NCBI GenBank assembly: GCA_945833725.1
Contig: CAMAFU010000108.1
Coordinates: 1-6,508, forward strand
From: an uncultured Treponema sp.
GTDB taxonomy: Bacteria; Spirochaetota; Spirochaetia; Treponematales; Treponemataceae
DNA: 6,508 nt
Reading direction: 5' to 3'
A model generated the notes under the pieces. That model saw only the letters and a list, made by a program, of their open reading frames with translations. It did not search any database and was not told where the DNA came from. This document shows, piece by piece, positions 4,893-6,508 of this stretch. Both the position numbers and the translations under genes were made by a program. Within the stretch, counting starts at the first letter, position 1. Every line of letters begins with the position of its first letter.

Positions 4893-6329
4893 TTATTTAA
4901 GTTTCCGCAAAAAATTTATAAGGAAGGGTAGGGCAATTAATGCACTTAAAAAATCGCTTACAGCCGGAGTCATTTGAATTCCTAAAATTCCATTAAAGCC
5001 AAAAAAACTTACAATATACGGCAGAATAATTATGCAAGGCAAAAAAATAATTCCCTGACGCAGCGACGAAAGAAATGTGGCACTTTTTTTTACGCCTGCA
5101 ACTTGTAAAAGCATGTTTGTTCCAAAAATTATGGAATGAAGAGGCAGAACGCAGGCTATAAAACGCAGTGCTGTAGACGAAACTGCAATTACAAGTTTAT
5201 CATCACGAAAACTTTCTGTAATTTGAGGGGCAAAAATAAATACGGTTAAACCAAGAACAGCCATTATTGCCGTTGTAGATTTTAAAAGGAAAAATAAGGA
5301 TTGTTTTACCCGGTCATATTTTTTTGCTCCCAGATTAATTCCTGCAACAGGCTGAAACCCCTGTCCCATTCCTATTGCAACGGAAAGAAGAAGCATGGAA
5401 ATTCTGTTTGCAATAGACATTCCTGCAACAGCCGCATCAGAAAGAAGGCTTGTATCAATTTCTGAAATCAAAATATTTCCCGGTAAAAGAAGGCGGCCTC
5501 CTTCTAAAATCTTAGAACCGTATTTTGCAGCAGAAAGATTCATTAAAATTCCAGAAAAACTTGCCATTCCCTGACGAAAAAGACTTGGAAGTCCTGTAGT
5601 AATTATGTTGGCATAAGTTTTAAATTTTCTGCTTACGCTTTTCAGCGAAATTTTTACAGCACTTTTTCCCTGCAAAAACATTGAAAGCAGAATAAAAAAA
5701 CTTACAATCTGACTTACAAGAGTTGCTGCTGCAGCACCGGAAATTCCCCAGCCAAAACCAAAAATAAAAATCGGATCCAAAATTATGTTTAATATTCCGC
5801 CGGTAACCATTCCAATCATGGAAAAAGCTGCCCGGCCCTGAAAACGAAGCTGGTTGTTCATTACAAAGGAAGTCATCATAAAAGGGCAGGCAAAAATAAT
5901 GTATTTTGCATAGGCTTTTCCAAAAGGAAGAATTGTTTGTGTCGCACCAAGAAAAACGACAATTTTTTCATTAAAAATAGTTCCAAAAACCGAAAGAAAA
6001 ATGCCCAGTATAAAAACAAAAATAATGGCAGTTGAACAGTAAATTTCTGCCTTTTTCGAGTCGCCTTCGCCTAAAGCACGGCTTGTAATTGAACCGGAGC
6101 CCATTCCGATCATAAAACCGCCGGCCTGAATAAGCGTCATCAGAGAAAAAATAATTCCTACAGCGCCGGAAGCACTTGTTCCCAGTTTGCTTACAAAAAA
6201 AGTATCAGCGGTGTTATAAATTGCCGTTACCATCATTGTAATTATTGTTGGAACTGCATTTTTTAAAATAAGAGAGCCTACAGGGGCGGATGTTATGGTT
6301 TCTACGGAATCAGAAAAATATTTTTTCAT
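4893..6329 (-). CDS. MATE family multidrug/cation efflux transporter
   Basis: MATE proteins are inner-membrane antiporters that export drugs and other organic cations in exchange for Na+ or H+. The protein has 478 residues, close to the usual length, with about twelve hydrophobic segments throughout. N-terminal family features are visible: PVGSLILKNAVPTII (16-30), YNTADTFFVSKLG (38-50) and GMGSGSITSRALGEGD (75-90). NIILDPIFIFGFGWGISGAA (181-200) is a hallmark segment. GMGQGFQPVAGINLGAKKYDR (in part 320-339) is the matching segment of the second half. Between NLSAAKYG (264-271) and DAAVAGMSIANRI (298-310) there are about 26 extra residues compared with the compact form I expect. The start suits the family, but no Shine-Dalgarno site precedes it; a promoter sits very close instead. 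The exported substrate cannot be told from sequence. It resembles MepA-like MATEs, but I would not assign a symbol. Confidence 0.95.
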   Translation of the reverse strand: MKKYFSDSVETITSAPVGSLILKNAVPTIITMMVTAIYNTADTFFVSKLGTSASGAVGIIFSLMTLIQAGGFMIGMGSGSITSRALGEGDSKKAEIYCSTAIIFVFILGIFLSVFGTIFNEKIVVFLGATQTILPFGKAYAKYIIFACPFMMTSFVMNNQLRFQGRAAFSMIGMVTGGILNIILDPIFIFGFGWGISGAAAATLVSQIVSFFILLSMFLQGKSAVKISLKSVSRKFKTYANIITTGLPSLFRQGMASFSGILMNLSAAKYGSKILEGGRLLLPGNILISEIDTSLLSDAAVAGMSIANRISMLLLSVAIGMGQGFQPVAGINLGAKKYDRVKQSLFFLLKSTTAIMAVLGLTVFIFAPQITESFRDDKLVIAVSSTALRFIACVLPLHSIIFGTNMLLQVAGVKKSATFLSSLRQGIIFLPCIIILPYIVSFFGFNGILGIQMTPAVSDFLSALIALPFLINFLRKLK

Positions 6330-6335
6330 AATATA

Positions 6336-6365
6336 AATTTACAGAAAATTTTAAAAAAAAGTCAA
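6336..6365 (-). promoter_or_regulatory. Candidate promoter of the MATE gene
   Basis: Read on the minus strand, TTGACT (6360-6365) matches the -35 consensus at five of six bases and is followed after 18 bases by the -10-like TAAATT (6336-6341). The -10 ends six bases before the ATG, which would make the transcript leaderless or nearly so. No AGGAG-like sequence is present in the intervening DNA. Motif evidence only. Confidence 0.4.
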
Positions 6366-6489
6366 ATATGATTGAGAAAAATTAAGGCGCGACTGGGAGA
6401 CCTGTTTTAAATTATTTTTATAATGCACAAGCCCTTGATAAAAAAGCAGAGAGAAAAAGCATAGAGACCTCGAAAAATACGGCGGAAAG

Positions 6490-6498
6490 TGTTATAAT
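6490..6498 (+). promoter_or_regulatory. Extended -10 promoter element facing the right edge
   Basis: TGTTATAAT (6490-6498) is a full match to the extended -10 consensus TG-N-TATAAT. No good -35 lies at the right distance, which is common for extended -10 promoters. Seven bases separate it from an ATG at 6506-6508, the last bases of the window. It probably drives a plus-strand gene divergent from the MATE gene, with its product outside the window. A second TATAAT at 6419-6424 is also on this strand but lacks both a TG extension and a -35. Confidence 0.5.
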
Positions 6499-6508
6499 TC
6501 ATTCTATG

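Noticed and set aside
4771..4922. Open frame on the plus strand and a short ATG-started frame on the minus strand across the GC-rich element
   Set aside because: Both strands are open only because the GC-rich sequence has few stop codons. The plus frame has no start codon and the minus frame encodes about 28 residues with no ribosome binding site.
1..6508. Search for CRISPR arrays, insertion sequences, tRNA/rRNA genes, toxin-antitoxin or defence operons
   Set aside because: I saw no regularly spaced repeats, transposase or integrase motifs, tRNA-like cloverleaf, or defence-gene signatures on either strand; a hypothesis of a novel system is not supported by the genes present.

Overview
The window looks like chromosomal DNA of a spirochaete of the genus Treponema, probably one of the AT-rich gut, rumen or oral species. 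The main reason is the GroEL, whose N-terminus, spirochaetal SYFVTDRDRM segment and Pro/Ala-rich C-terminus ending in DMGGMY resemble treponemal GroELs as I remember them. groEL stands alone without groES, as I recall for T. pallidum. The genus call rests on recognition, not on a search, and I cannot name a species.

Layout, left to right. (1) The 3' end of an unidentified plus-strand gene (1-216), closed by a strong intrinsic terminator (262-298). (2) groEL (517-2145, +), with its own candidate promoter, a leader of about 140 nt that can fold extensively, no CIRCE operator, and its own terminator (2170-2203). (3) A plus-strand gene (2303-3418) for a Mbeg1-like/DUF2974 alpha/beta-hydrolase, with a small inverted repeat directly against its ribosome binding site. 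(4) Converging on it with a 37-bp gap, dgt on the minus strand (3456-4730), encoding an HD-domain dNTP triphosphohydrolase. (5) A 95-bp GC-rich, foldable element (4777-4871) between dgt and the next minus-strand gene; I read it as a dispersed intergenic repeat. (6) A MATE-family efflux transporter on the minus strand (4893-6329). (7) A divergent intergenic region with an extended -10 promoter facing right, probably serving a gene that starts at or beyond the right edge.

The genes do not form one pathway. They cover protein folding, an uncharacterised hydrolase, nucleotide-pool control and drug/cation efflux, each apparently its own transcription unit. I see no insertion sequence, phage gene, CRISPR array, tRNA, rRNA or recognisable defence system, so this is mostly an ordinary housekeeping region. 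The points worth a second look are the GC-rich repeat, the structured groEL leader, possible leaderless transcription of the minus-strand genes, substitutions at normally invariant GroEL positions, and an extra loop in the MATE protein.
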